In this document: one piece after another, positions 33,162-42,931 of the stretch
Layout: each line of letters starts with the position of its first letter
How positions within the stretch are numbered: position 1 is the stretch's first letter
Assembly: GCA_021604545.1 (NCBI GenBank)
Contig: BQJE01000001.1
Coordinates: forward strand, 479,444-543,443
Direction of reading: 5' to 3'
Length of the DNA: 64,000 nucleotides
Source of the DNA: Micavibrio sp.
GTDB taxonomy: Bacteria; Pseudomonadota; Alphaproteobacteria; Micavibrionales; Micavibrionaceae
Program-made: the position numbers and the translations under genes
The notes under the pieces: generated by a model
What the model was told of the DNA's origin: nothing
Databases searched by the model: none
Seen by the model: only the letters and a program-made list of their open reading frames with translations

Positions 33162-34172
33162 GTGAACTTAATTAACAATAGAAAATACCTGATTTTAGCC
33201 TTGCTTCTCTTTTTGATGGCAAGTTTTTCGCGGCACGCTTTTGCTGGTGATGGGCAAGGGGATTATATCTATGAAAGAATGAACATGAAAAATCTATCGC
33301 TTCTTTATTGGGCGCTAGACAAGCTTGATATTGAAAATAACACACATATTGATAATTTTATGCGGATTAATGAATGTGACATCTATAAGGATTATATAAG
33401 CCATGACTTTTCCTGGCGGGAGATCAGAAAATCCAGCAGAGAGTTTATAGAAGAAAACAAAAGGCAATTTCCCTTACGTTTTGAATTTTCTCAGGCCTTA
33501 AAGGTTATGGATTATGATTTTGAGAAGGAGGGCTTTGAGTTCGCAGACGAATATAAGATAGAGCCGACCCGTCGATTTGAGGTTTTGGCGATGGATGGAA
33601 GGTCTACGATGTGCGGGAACAGAAAACCGAATATGGAAGGTTACACGCGTGGTGTTGTCGTTGAATTTAGCAGGCCGTTTGGCCTGGACTTTTTACCTGT
33701 GGAGCCGGATACGGCTGATAAATATATAACAGAAAGAATGGCCTATTTTAAAGCTTTGCCACTGCACAGGCGGACAACGAAGGATTTATATTCGACGCGT
33801 AATGTTTATCTTGTCATGAAAGTTAAGTTCTTTTCTTATATAGGTGAGCGTAGAACATCGGAAGGGTTTAATTTGGCCCATGTTCTGGCTGTTTTGGAAG
33901 GATATGATGTTTACGGTGATGCGGAAAGAAACCTGTTGCTTTATTCGGAGAGTTATAGAAGCCGAAAGAAAAAAACGTTGATGGAGAGGAAACTGATCAA
34001 GCAATATGAAGAATCTAAGAAGAGGCAATCTAAAGAAAGCCCTGAGCCGGACAAAGACGAGGTCAAAGAGAAGGCTGGAGAGGTTAAAGAGAATGTTGAG
34101 GTGCAGGAATCCGTTGAAGTAATTGAGGTGCAGGAAGCAGTTGAAGTAGAAGAGCCGCCTGCTGAGAATTAA
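33162..34172 (+). CDS. Exported protein of unknown function (336 aa)
   Basis: A signal peptide (residues 9-28, LILALLLFLMASFSRHAFAG) is followed by a ~250-residue domain with mixed helices and strands (LLYWALDKLDIENN, FPLRFEFSQALKVMDYDFE, GYTRGVVVEFSRPFGLDFLP, DLYSTRNVYLVMKVKFF). A Lys-rich coiled stretch and an acidic low-complexity tail with VEV/QEAVE repeats complete it. The start is GTG at 33162. I recognise no catalytic motif; it might be a DUF4852-type protein, but I cannot confirm that. Its stop abuts the convergent ccrM stop with no gap. Confidence 0.7.
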   Translation: MNLINNRKYLILALLLFLMASFSRHAFAGDGQGDYIYERMNMKNLSLLYWALDKLDIENNTHIDNFMRINECDIYKDYISHDFSWREIRKSSREFIEENKRQFPLRFEFSQALKVMDYDFEKEGFEFADEYKIEPTRRFEVLAMDGRSTMCGNRKPNMEGYTRGVVVEFSRPFGLDFLPVEPDTADKYITERMAYFKALPLHRRTTKDLYSTRNVYLVMKVKFFSYIGERRTSEGFNLAHVLAVLEGYDVYGDAERNLLLYSESYRSRKKKTLMERKLIKQYEESKKRQSKESPEPDKDEVKEKAGEVKENVEVQESVEVIEVQEAVEVEEPPAEN

Positions 34173-35270
<1,098 letters not shown>

Positions 35271-35299
35271 TTATTGTTTCCTTCATTTGAGAAGGACGA

Positions 35300-35328
35300 A
35301 TCATGAGTCATTGGGGAGTCCGTGTCAA
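35300..35328 (-). promoter_or_regulatory. ccrM promoter overlapped by GANTC sites
   Basis: On the minus strand TTGACA (35328-35323) and CATGAT (35305-35300) are 17 bp apart. GANTC sites at 35298, 35305 and 35316 fall in the -10 or spacer; six further sites lie within 35236-35400. The layout suggests methylation-state control by CcrM of its own gene. Confidence 0.6.
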
Positions 35329-35375
35329 GCAGGATTTTTAAAAATTTACAAGATTCACATAACGGACTCAGTGCG

Positions 35376-36047
35376 TTAGCTGGCTAAAGCGCGCTGAGTC
35401 TTGGTTGCGCCGTGCTCAAGAAAATTTCTGACCGGGGCGTAGCTGCGGCGGTGATGTGGTGTGATGCCGTGCGCGTCTATCGCGTCGAGATGTTCGCGCG
35501 AAGGGTAGCCGACATTACGTTCCCAGCCGTAATGCGGGTGCTCTTCGGCTAGTTTTCGCATCAGGCGGTCGCGGGTAACTTTTGCCAGGATCGAGGCGGC
35601 CGCGATGGAGACGGATTTGCTGTCGCCCTTGATGACGGGCTGCGCCGGGCAGGGCAGGTTTTTGGGGATATGGTTGCCGTCGATGAGGGCGTGGGCGGGT
35701 GGCTGGATCAATTGGGAATAGGCATTTTCCATGGCTTTTAAGGAGGCCTGTAAAATATTGATCTCGTCAATTTCCTGCGGCGAGATTTCAGCAATACCAA
35801 ATGTGAAATGTTCGCTTATGAGATCGAACAGATATTCGAGCTTTTTAGAGCTCAGTTTTTTGCTGTCGCGGATGTCAGGGACAAAGTCCAATCCACGCTT
35901 TTCTTTGGGGATATAAACACAGGAAGCGACAACCGGCCCGGCCAGTGGCCCGCGCCCAACCTCATCCAGTCCGCAAACGGGGCCGTTATGGGCGCTTTCA
36001 AGGGAAAAATCAGGCTTTGAGGGTTTTGCTGACGATTTCAAAGACAT
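35376..36047 (-). CDS. rnhB: Ribonuclease HII
   Basis: RNase HII cuts at ribonucleotides embedded in DNA. Catalytic Asp28-Glu29 appear in CGLDEVGRGPLAGPVVAS; DSKKLSSKKLEYL, ALIDGNHIPKNLPCPAQPVIKGD, SIAAASILAKVTRDR and HPHYGWERNVGYPSREHLDAI follow in order. The 223-residue length is normal. The start overlaps the upstream pepN 3' end by 38 bp; no later Met precedes the first strand, so the overlap looks real. Confidence 0.94.
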   Translation of the reverse strand: MSLKSSAKPSKPDFSLESAHNGPVCGLDEVGRGPLAGPVVASCVYIPKEKRGLDFVPDIRDSKKLSSKKLEYLFDLISEHFTFGIAEISPQEIDEINILQASLKAMENAYSQLIQPPAHALIDGNHIPKNLPCPAQPVIKGDSKSVSIAAASILAKVTRDRLMRKLAEEHPHYGWERNVGYPSREHLDAIDAHGITPHHRRSYAPVRNFLEHGATKTQRALAS

Positions 36048-38604
36048 CGGGTGACAGGTCCTTCTGTTCCATGATTTTGCCTAAAGCGGCTTTCATTAAA
36101 TCCTGCCTGTCTTCTGTATAACGTTTCCAGTCCTTCATCGGGGTGAGTAGACGGGCGGCGATTTGCGGGTTGATCTCGTTGAGCTCTATCACCGCTTCGG
36201 TCAGGAAGTTATAGCCCGATCCATCCGCTGCGTGGAAACGCACCGGGTTCATCATCGCAAAGGCGCTGTAGAGTGACCGCACACGGTTAGGATTTTTAAT
36301 ATTAAAATCAGGATGTTGTTTTAGTTTCTTAACAATCTGGATTGTCTTTGGCAGGTGAATCGCGGCCTGGGCGCTGAACCATTTATCTACCACCAGGGGA
36401 TAGTTTTTAAAGCGTTTGTGGAAGTCAGCCACGATTTTCTCACTTACAGATCCATCGAGTGCGCAGGTCAGGTGCAATGCTGCCATACGGTCTGTCATGT
36501 TATTGGCGTCGTGGTAATGAGCTTTGGCGCGTTGAGCGTCTTCATCTGTACGTTGATTGGCGCCGATGAGCATAACGGTGTTTTGCAGAACCCGTTGGCC
36601 CATGGCTTCGGGGGTAATCTGGAAGTTGCGTTCGGTCAAATTGGCGACGTAAATTTCCTCTAACTTTATTTTGAAGTTATTGACGATGGCATCCAGAACT
36701 TTTTCGCGGGCCTCATGGATGGCTTGCGGGTCAACGATGTCCTGTTCCTGGGCTATACGCTGGATATCAGGCAAGCTTAGAGCGCGAGCCATCAGTGCTT
36801 TGTCGGCAGTTTTATCAAGGGCCCGGTCGAGCAGATCGGAGTAGGTATCAAGAAAATCTTCGGGGACGTCATTTTTCGTGCCGATGAGGGCGTTTAACGT
36901 GCGCAGGAAGTAAGTTTGCCCGGCCTCCCATTTGTTGAATCCATCACTGTCATGAACCATCAGGAACTTAAGCTCGTCATCGCTGAGCTCGGCTTTGAGC
37001 TTTACCGGAGCGGAGAAGTTGCGCAACACGGATGGCACGGGCTTTGACGGGATGTTATCAAGAATGAAGGATTGTTTTTCTTCGGTGAGATGCAGGGTTT
37101 CGCTGCGGATGTCATCACCATTGTCATTTAGCAGGCCAATTCTAACCGGGATGTGCATCGGTTTTTTGTTTTTCTGACCCGGCGTGTCGGGGTTTTTTTG
37201 CTCCATCTCGACGACGTAATTATTCGCGTCTTCGTTGTAGACACCGCGAAAATGGATTTCGGGCGTGCCGGCTTGTGAATACCAAAGCTTGAAATGAGTG
37301 AGATCTATTTCGGAGGCATCTTCCATCGCTTTGACGAAGTCATCGCAGGTGGCGGCTTGGCCGTCATGGCGTTTGAAATAAAGGTCCGTGCCCTTGCGGT
37401 AGTTCTCCGGGCCTAAAATCGTTTGCATCATGCGGATGATCTCGGCACCTTTTTCGTAGACGGTCATCGTGTAGAAATTATTGATCTCAATATAATTGTC
37501 CGGGCGGATCGGATGTGAGAGCGGCCCGGCATCTTCGGAAAACTGGAAACGGCGGAGATGGCCGACATCGTCAATGCGCTGCACGGCGCGGGAATTCATA
37601 TCGGCCGAAAATTCCTGATCACGGAATACGGTAAGGCCTTCTTTGAGGGAGAGCTGGAACCAATCCCGACAAGTGACGCGGTTGCCGCTCCAGTTGTGGA
37701 AGTATTCGTGGGCGATAACGCCTTCGACGCGAATAAAGTCGGTGTCGGTCGCGGTGTCCTTGTGGGCCAGAACGAGAGCGGTGTTAAAGATGTTGAGCGA
37801 TTTATTTTCCATCGCCCCCATATTGAAGTCGCTAACGGCAACGATATTAAACAGGTCGAGGTCGTATTCGAGGCCGTAAACATCTTCTTCCCATCTCATG
37901 GATTTTTTTAAGGATTCCATGGCGTGGTCACACTGGCCTTCGTCACCGGGGCGAACGTAGATGTAGAGATCGACTGTGCGACCGGATTTGGTGGTGAATT
38001 CATCCTCGATATGGGTGAGGTCGCCAGCCACGAGGGCAAAGAGATAGCAGGGCTTGGGGAACGGATCATGCCAGGCGGCGAAATGCCTTCCGTGTTCCGC
38101 ATCGCCATGGTCAAGACGGTTACCATTACCAAGCAGCACAGGGTAATGCTCTTTGCTGGCTTCAATACGCGTAGTGAAGGTTGCCATGATATCTGGGCGA
38201 TCGGGGTAATAGGTAATGCGGCGAAAGCCTTCGGCCTCGCATTGCGTGCAATAAGTGTCGCCGGATTTGTATAGGCCTTCGAGGCGTGTGTTTTCTTCCG
38301 GGTGAAGGCGGGTTTTAATCTCTAATGTGAATTCCGGTTTGTGTGGGCAGGCAAGCGTCAAGCCGGTTTCGTCAGTTGTGTAATCTTTGGTCTCCTCGCC
38401 ATCGATTTTGACCTCCATGAGGTCGAGGCCTTCGCCATGCAGGAATAAATCCTCGCGGCAATGTTCCGCCATATGATATTGCGTTTTGGCCTCAACAATC
38501 GTGTAGCCCTCATGGATATCGAAATTGAGGTCGATATGTTGAACGCTATAAGGGAGAGGCTGGTAGTCCTTGAGATAAATGGTTTTCGGCGTGTCTGTTT
38601 TCAT
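36010..38604 (-). CDS. pepN: Aminopeptidase N (M1 family)
   Basis: A proteobacterial M1 zinc aminopeptidase of 864 residues. Motifs: the exopeptidase GAMEN (SDFNMGAMENKSLNIF), zinc site HEYFHNWSGNRV with the distal Glu in LSLKEGLTVFRDQEFS, and the C-terminal helical superfamily domain (from ~residue 550). It starts peptide degradation from the N-terminus in the cytoplasm. The ATG at 38604 lies in a repeat-containing gap shared with divergent csaA. It overlaps rnhB. Confidence 0.96.
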   Translation of the reverse strand: MKTDTPKTIYLKDYQPLPYSVQHIDLNFDIHEGYTIVEAKTQYHMAEHCREDLFLHGEGLDLMEVKIDGEETKDYTTDETGLTLACPHKPEFTLEIKTRLHPEENTRLEGLYKSGDTYCTQCEAEGFRRITYYPDRPDIMATFTTRIEASKEHYPVLLGNGNRLDHGDAEHGRHFAAWHDPFPKPCYLFALVAGDLTHIEDEFTTKSGRTVDLYIYVRPGDEGQCDHAMESLKKSMRWEEDVYGLEYDLDLFNIVAVSDFNMGAMENKSLNIFNTALVLAHKDTATDTDFIRVEGVIAHEYFHNWSGNRVTCRDWFQLSLKEGLTVFRDQEFSADMNSRAVQRIDDVGHLRRFQFSEDAGPLSHPIRPDNYIEINNFYTMTVYEKGAEIIRMMQTILGPENYRKGTDLYFKRHDGQAATCDDFVKAMEDASEIDLTHFKLWYSQAGTPEIHFRGVYNEDANNYVVEMEQKNPDTPGQKNKKPMHIPVRIGLLNDNGDDIRSETLHLTEEKQSFILDNIPSKPVPSVLRNFSAPVKLKAELSDDELKFLMVHDSDGFNKWEAGQTYFLRTLNALIGTKNDVPEDFLDTYSDLLDRALDKTADKALMARALSLPDIQRIAQEQDIVDPQAIHEAREKVLDAIVNNFKIKLEEIYVANLTERNFQITPEAMGQRVLQNTVMLIGANQRTDEDAQRAKAHYHDANNMTDRMAALHLTCALDGSVSEKIVADFHKRFKNYPLVVDKWFSAQAAIHLPKTIQIVKKLKQHPDFNIKNPNRVRSLYSAFAMMNPVRFHAADGSGYNFLTEAVIELNEINPQIAARLLTPMKDWKRYTEDRQDLMKAALGKIMEQKDLSPDVFEIVSKTLKA

Positions 38605-38611
38605 TATTAAT

Positions 38612-38699
38612 TTTTATCACAGAGAGCGCAGAGAAGACACAGAGAACATAGAGTTTATAGAAAAATTCTTCGTGTATTCTTCGTGAGCTTCGTGGTAAA
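38612..38699. repeat. Intergenic repeat between pepN and csaA
   Basis: ACAGAGAGCGCAGAGAAGAC on the left and TCTTCGTGTATTCTTCGTGAG on the right belong to the common CACAGAG/TTCGTGG intergenic repeat type. It occupies nearly the entire divergent gap, so any promoters for the two genes lie within it. No confident -10/-35 was seen. Confidence 0.5.
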
Positions 38700-38708
38700 A
38701 AACTCACT

Positions 38709-39050
38709 ATGACTACCAAAGAACAAGCAGATTTTTCGTCTTTTTTAGCTCTGGACATACGTTTAGGGCGAATTGTTAGGGTTGAGGATTCGCAGGCTAT
38801 AAAGCCTACATATCGCATTACAGCGGACTTTGGAGAAGAAATCGGAACAAAAGTCACGGTGGCGGCCTATACGCATTACCCGAAAGAAAAGCTGAAAGGG
38901 CTTTTGATTTTAGGGTTGGTTAACATAGGGGTAATGAAAATGGGTCCGGAAAAGTCTGAATTTCTATGTATTGGTGTGCCCAATGAAAACGGGGAAGCTG
39001 TGCCTCTGACCTCCTTGGATGATGTACCTTTGGGTGGTGCAGTTTATTAA
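38709..39050 (+). CDS. csaA: CsaA-type tRNA-binding protein
   Basis: A 113-residue tRNA-binding-domain (OB-fold) protein of the CsaA type: FSSFLALDIRLGRIVRVED, IKPTYRITADFGEEIGTKVTVAAYT, LKGLLILGLVNIGVMKMGPEKSEFLCIGV and the end [14 protein letters not shown]. CsaA was described as a chaperone or secretion helper in Bacillus; tRNA binding is the domain's general property. The cysteine-free surface and length fit the family. Its stop overlaps the convergent proB stop by four bases. Confidence 0.88.
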   Translation: MTTKEQADFSSFLALDIRLGRIVRVEDSQAIKPTYRITADFGEEIGTKVTVAAYTHYPKEKLKGLLILGLVNIGVMKMGPEKSEFLCIGVPNENGEAVPLTSLDDVPLGGAVY

Positions 39051-40150
39051 AACAGAACCAGATCGTTCCGATGTATAAGCTCGTCCCGTCCTAAATAGCC
39101 CTGCAGTGTATGCACCCATTCTTTTTTTTGCCCCATAATCATTGATGTATCTTTTGATGAATAAGCGCTTATGCCCATAGCAACCTCATTTCTATTATGG
39201 CCGAGAACTTTAATAACATCACCACGCTCAAAACTACCTTCGACTGATTTTACACCGATGGGAAGAAGGCTTTTGCCGTCCTGTAATGCTTTGAGCGCTC
39301 CATCATCGATTGTCACAGAGCCTTTTGGTTTCATATGGGTGGCAATCCAGCGCTTGCGGGCGTTCGGAGCGTTGTCTTGCGCTTTGAATAATGTGCATTT
39401 GCCATCGAGTTCGCGGGCGATGATCAGAGATATGCCAGCGCGGGTGGCGGCCTGCGCGGCTTCGATTTTGCTTTTCATGCCGCCGGTCGACGGGCCGGGC
39501 AGGGCATCGCCTGCCATTTTTATGTACTCGTCTGTAATTTCTTCGACAAGCGAAATATGTTCGGCATCAGGATTTGTGTTGGGGTCTGCGGTATGTAGGC
39601 CTTCGGTGCTTGAGAGTAGTAACACGGTATCGGCTTCCATCATCTGCGCCACGCGTACGGCGAGACTATCGTTGTCACCGAAACGGATTTCCTGTGTTAA
39701 AACAGTATCATTTTCATTGATAACAGGAATGATATTTTTGTTTAAAAGCGCCTGAAGTGTTTCTCGGGCGTTTAAGTGCATGCGGCGGCTTTCGGTCGTG
39801 CTCATGGTTAGAAGGACCTGCGCTACGCACATTCCCAGTTGTTCAAAAGCCTTTTGGTAGCCATTAAAGACAAGTGGCTGGCCAACAGCGGAAGCGGCCT
39901 GCTTTTGCTCCAGCCGAATATTTCCAGGGGCAATATCAAAAGGAATTCCTAGCGCCTTGCGCCCCATAGCTACAGCACCGGATGATACAATAACGATTTC
40001 TTTGCCGCTTTTGTTTAGCGTATGAATTTTTTTAGCAAGGCTATCAATCCATTCCTGATTGAGCTCTTCATGCGTTTCATTAATCAATAGAGCGGAGCCG
40101 ATTTTAATAACGATGCGTTTGGAGTTTTTAAGGGCGTCTGAAGTGTTCAT
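39047..40150 (-). CDS. proB: Glutamate 5-kinase
   Basis: The first proline-synthesis enzyme, feedback-inhibited by proline. The amino-acid kinase domain ([71 protein letters not shown]) is followed by a C-terminal PUA domain ([37 protein letters not shown]). The 367-residue length is standard. The start overlaps the obgE stop (ATGA). Confidence 0.96.
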   Translation of the reverse strand: MNTSDALKNSKRIVIKIGSALLINETHEELNQEWIDSLAKKIHTLNKSGKEIVIVSSGAVAMGRKALGIPFDIAPGNIRLEQKQAASAVGQPLVFNGYQKAFEQLGMCVAQVLLTMSTTESRRMHLNARETLQALLNKNIIPVINENDTVLTQEIRFGDNDSLAVRVAQMMEADTVLLLSSTEGLHTADPNTNPDAEHISLVEEITDEYIKMAGDALPGPSTGGMKSKIEAAQAATRAGISLIIARELDGKCTLFKAQDNAPNARKRWIATHMKPKGSVTIDDGALKALQDGKSLLPIGVKSVEGSFERGDVIKVLGHNRNEVAMGISAYSSKDTSMIMGQKKEWVHTLQGYLGRDELIHRNDLVLF

Positions 40151-41148
40151 TCTACCAGCTCTCTGTGTTTTATTCTGTCGGCGAGAGCGAAAAGGATTTT
40201 TTTGACCCCTTCGCCGGATACGGCAGAGATTGTGTGAACTTTTTTGCCAATGGCTTTTTCAAGTGTCTTGGCCTGATCTTCCGCAAGCTCATAACCTAAG
40301 GCATCGCTTTTATTGAGGGCAATGATTTCTTCTTTTTGATCCAGCCCGCCGCCATATTCTTTGAGTTCGTTGCGGATGGTTTTATAGGATTTCACGATGT
40401 CATCTTCGGTCATGTCGATAAGATGAAGCAAAACAGAAGTGCGTTCAACATGACCAAGGAAGCGGTCTCCAAGGCCTATGCCTTCATGTGCGCCTTCGAT
40501 GAGGCCAGGGATGTCGGCGATCACAAAATCAACGTCACCGGCTTTGACCACGCCAAGGTTGGGGTGCAGGGTGGTGAAGGGGTAATCGGCAATTTTTGGC
40601 TTGGCATTGGAGCAGGCGGCCAGAAAAGTTGATTTGCCGGCATTGGGCAGGCCAACCAACCCGGCATCGGCGATCAGTTTCAGGCGTAGCCAGACGGCCG
40701 TTTCCTGACCCGGCCAGCCGGGGGTTGATTTGCGTGGGGCCTGATTGGTGGAGCTTTTGTAATGAGCGTTGCCGAATCCGCCATCGCCACCCTTGAGGAA
40801 AATGACGCGTGTGCCGCTTTCCGTGAAGTCAGCGAGAACCGTTTCCTTGTCTTCATCGAGAATTTGAGTGCCGACCGGGATTTGAATAATACAATCTTCG
40901 CCGCCAGGGCCGGAGCGGTTATCACCCATACCGCCACTGCCGCTGCGGGCTTTGAAATGCTGTTTATAGCGGAAATCAATCAGGGTGTTCATGGCCTCGA
41001 CAACTTCGAAGATCACATCGCCGCCTCGTCCGCCATTGCCACCGTCAGGACCACCGCGCTCGATATTTTTTTCGCGCCGAAAGCTCATGCAGCCGGGACC
41101 ACCATTGCCGCTTTGCAGATATATTTTTGCTTCGTCTAAAAATTTCAC
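40147..41148 (-). CDS. obgE: GTPase ObgE/CgtA
   Basis: An essential ribosome-assembly GTPase of 333 residues. The Obg domain ([40 protein letters not shown] glycine helices) precedes the G domain: G1 [10 protein letters not shown]2 and G3 regions ([23 protein letters not shown]), G4 LNKSD. The C-terminal OCT domain is minimal. The start codon is GTG at 41148, seven bases from AAGGAAG, which lies in the palindromic element 41151-41252. It follows rplU-rpmA, the conserved order. Confidence 0.95.
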   Translation of the reverse strand: MKFLDEAKIYLQSGNGGPGCMSFRREKNIERGGPDGGNGGRGGDVIFEVVEAMNTLIDFRYKQHFKARSGSGGMGDNRSGPGGEDCIIQIPVGTQILDEDKETVLADFTESGTRVIFLKGGDGGFGNAHYKSSTNQAPRKSTPGWPGQETAVWLRLKLIADAGLVGLPNAGKSTFLAACSNAKPKIADYPFTTLHPNLGVVKAGDVDFVIADIPGLIEGAHEGIGLGDRFLGHVERTSVLLHLIDMTEDDIVKSYKTIRNELKEYGGGLDQKEEIIALNKSDALGYELAEDQAKTLEKAIGKKVHTISAVSGEGVKKILFALADRIKHRELVE

Positions 41149-41150
41149 CT

Positions 41151-41252
41151 AGTCACTTCCTTTTTCTTTTGCACATCGTTACTGCGCTCCTAAAGTAGCG
41201 GTTTTCTACTCGTCGTCGCTTGTGCCTTGTGCAAAAGAAAAATCAAGCGACT
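41151..41252 (-). repeat. SD-bearing palindromic element, copy 3
   Basis: Arms 41151-41175 and 41228-41252 are inverted copies matching at 22 of 25 positions (for example CTTTTGCACA with TGTGCAAAAG). An inner GTAG/CTAC stem replaces the AGGTA/TACCT of the other copies. On the minus strand its edge reads AAGGAAGTGACTAG followed by the GTG of obgE. Confidence 0.8.
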
Positions 41253-41271
41253 ATGTTCGTACCAAATAAAA

Positions 41272-41296
41272 AAGGAAGGTTAAAAAAACCTTCCTT
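41272..41296 (-). terminator. Terminator after rpmA
   Basis: A perfect 10-bp stem AAGGAAGGTT/AACCTTCCTT flanked by T-runs on both strands, 25 bp after the rpmA stop. It should end most rplU-rpmA transcripts and leave obgE-proB to read-through or a promoter in the following element. Confidence 0.85.
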
Positions 41297-41321
41297 TTAT
41301 TAAATCTTAAAGTCCTGAAGG

Positions 41322-41603
41322 TTATTCAGCCGCTTGCACATTTCCGTCATTGGCTGGAACAACATTGACGATTGCTCTGTCGCCCGCGCCTTTTTTGAAC
41401 AGAACCTGGCCGTCCAAAAGTGCAAATAATGTGTGGTCCTTGCCGATGCCGACATTTTTTCCCGGCTTATATTTGGTGCCGCGTTGACGGATGATGATAT
41501 TGCCGGCGAGAATTTCTTCGCCGCCATACTTTTTTACGCCAAGGCGACGGCCTTCTGAATCGCGTCCGTTTCTGGAGCTACCACCTGCTTTTTTATGTGC
41601 CAT
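41322..41603 (-). CDS. rpmA: 50S ribosomal protein L27 (bL27)
   Basis: A 93-residue bL27 starting directly with [20 protein letters not shown], so no cleavable N-terminal extension is present. [28 protein letters not shown] and [19 protein letters not shown] complete the family pattern. The protein reaches the peptidyl-transferase centre. It is 25 bp downstream of rplU. Confidence 0.97.
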   Translation of the reverse strand: MAHKKAGGSSRNGRDSEGRRLGVKKYGGEEILAGNIIIRQRGTKYKPGKNVGIGKDHTLFALLDGQVLFKKGAGDRAIVNVVPANDGNVQAAE

Positions 41604-41628
41604 TTTATGCTCTCCTGTTCTTTTATTC

Positions 41629-41943
41629 TTATGCTGCTTTGATGTCCGTAATCTGGATCAGCGTCAGATCCTGACGATGTCCTTTTTTACGGCGGTAATT
41701 CTGGCGGCGTTTTTTCTTGAAAATCGTAATTTTCGGGCCGCGAACATGGGCAACAATCTTGGCGGCAACTGTCGCTCCCTTTACGAGAGGATCGCCAATT
41801 TTGGTGGTTTTTCCGTCACCTACGAACAAAACCTCATCCAGGTCTATGCTGCCGCCTTCTTCGACATCCAGCTTCTCAACCTTGATTTTATCGTCTTTTT
41901 GGACTTTATACTGTTTTCCACCAGTTTTGATTACTGCAAACAT
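41629..41943 (-). CDS. rplU: 50S ribosomal protein L21 (bL21)
   Basis: The product begins [20 protein letters not shown] and includes [17 protein letters not shown] and the rRNA-binding stretch [24 protein letters not shown]. The start at 41943 matches the family's usual N-terminus (104 residues). In-frame upstream ATGs would add 5 to 11 residues, and no clear Shine-Dalgarno decides between them. It is divergent from the PAS protein gene. Confidence 0.95.
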   Translation of the reverse strand: MFAVIKTGGKQYKVQKDDKIKVEKLDVEEGGSIDLDEVLFVGDGKTTKIGDPLVKGATVAAKIVAHVRGPKITIFKKKRRQNYRRKKGHRQDLTLIQITDIKAA

Positions 41944-42030
41944 TGTTTTAACCATCATATTGACGAAGACGGGCATATAGACACGGTTTCATGCTTCTGT
42001 CAAGAAAATGTGGGGTTTTTAGAGGGTAAA

Positions 42031-42828
42031 ATGAGCCAGCCAGACCATACATACGTTACGATATATGATAATGAAGACAAAGGCCTGACTAGTGCGCTGG
42101 GCCCTTATTTGCAGGGGGCAATTAAGGTTCTAACACCAAAGACCCCGGAAACGCTTGATCAGGCAGCAAAGAATAGCGCGCTCGTGTTTATTGCGCTGAA
42201 TGAATCTAATTTGGTTCTAGGGGGGCAGTTGCAGAAAAACAGGCTAGTTGCTGCTGATATCGTGGGGATTTATACAGAAAAGCTAGATAAAACGGATTTG
42301 CAGCTCATGGCAATGGGCTTTGATATGTGTTTAGGGCTGGAGGATGCCCAAAGCCCTGAATTTAAAGATATAATGGCGGGCAAGCTGCTGAGTGGCAATC
42401 GCCGTCTTTCGGGACTGTTTGTGGCTGAGGAGCAAAGACGGCTGAGTGATGCTTTGTCCTGTGCCCCGGCCTCTTTTATTGTCTTTGACGCCGATAAGCG
42501 TATCGCCTTTGTCAGCGAGCATTATTACCGTGCTTATCCCAAAAGCGCGCCGCGGTTGGGCAAGGGGCTTAGCGTTTATGATGCCTTTGATATGATGAGC
42601 GCAGAAGAGCAGTTTTCAAAAGATGATCCACGTTATGAAGAGCTCAAAACGTTCTGGCATACACTGGAGGGCAACCTCGATTTTGTGACGGCCGGTGGTA
42701 GTTACTACAGGCTTAAGGCCGCTCGTTTACCTAATAAGCGGGGCTATGTTGTTACAGCTGCAGGTATCACGCAGTATAAAAAAGCCATAGAGGCGCTGGA
42801 AAAAGAAATTGAGGCTCTCAGGTCATAA
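42031..42828 (+). CDS. Putative signalling protein: receiver-like plus PAS-like domains
   Basis: A 265-residue cytosolic protein. The N-terminal ~110 residues follow a pseudo-receiver-like alternation (TYVTIYDNEDKGLTSALGPY, ALVFIALNES, ADIVGIYTEKLDKTDLQLMAMGFDMCLGL) but lack the Asp/Lys set of a functional receiver. Residues ~155-235 look like a PAS fold (SFIVFDADKRIAFVSEHYYR, NLDFVTAGGSYYRLKAARLP, GYVVTAAGI). A short coiled coil ends it (KKAIEALEKEIEALRS). The ATG at 42031 follows AGAGGG. No kinase or cyclase domain is attached. The domain assignment is by eye only. Confidence 0.6.
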   Translation: MSQPDHTYVTIYDNEDKGLTSALGPYLQGAIKVLTPKTPETLDQAAKNSALVFIALNESNLVLGGQLQKNRLVAADIVGIYTEKLDKTDLQLMAMGFDMCLGLEDAQSPEFKDIMAGKLLSGNRRLSGLFVAEEQRRLSDALSCAPASFIVFDADKRIAFVSEHYYRAYPKSAPRLGKGLSVYDAFDMMSAEEQFSKDDPRYEELKTFWHTLEGNLDFVTAGGSYYRLKAARLPNKRGYVVTAAGITQYKKAIEALEKEIEALRS

Positions 42829-42931
42829 TCGCGCCTATAAGTTGTGGTTAACTCTATCAAATTTCTGTGAATTTTGGCTTTGCCCTATGGTAGAGTGAAG
42901 GGTAGATACAGATTCACCGTTTCAGAAAGAA

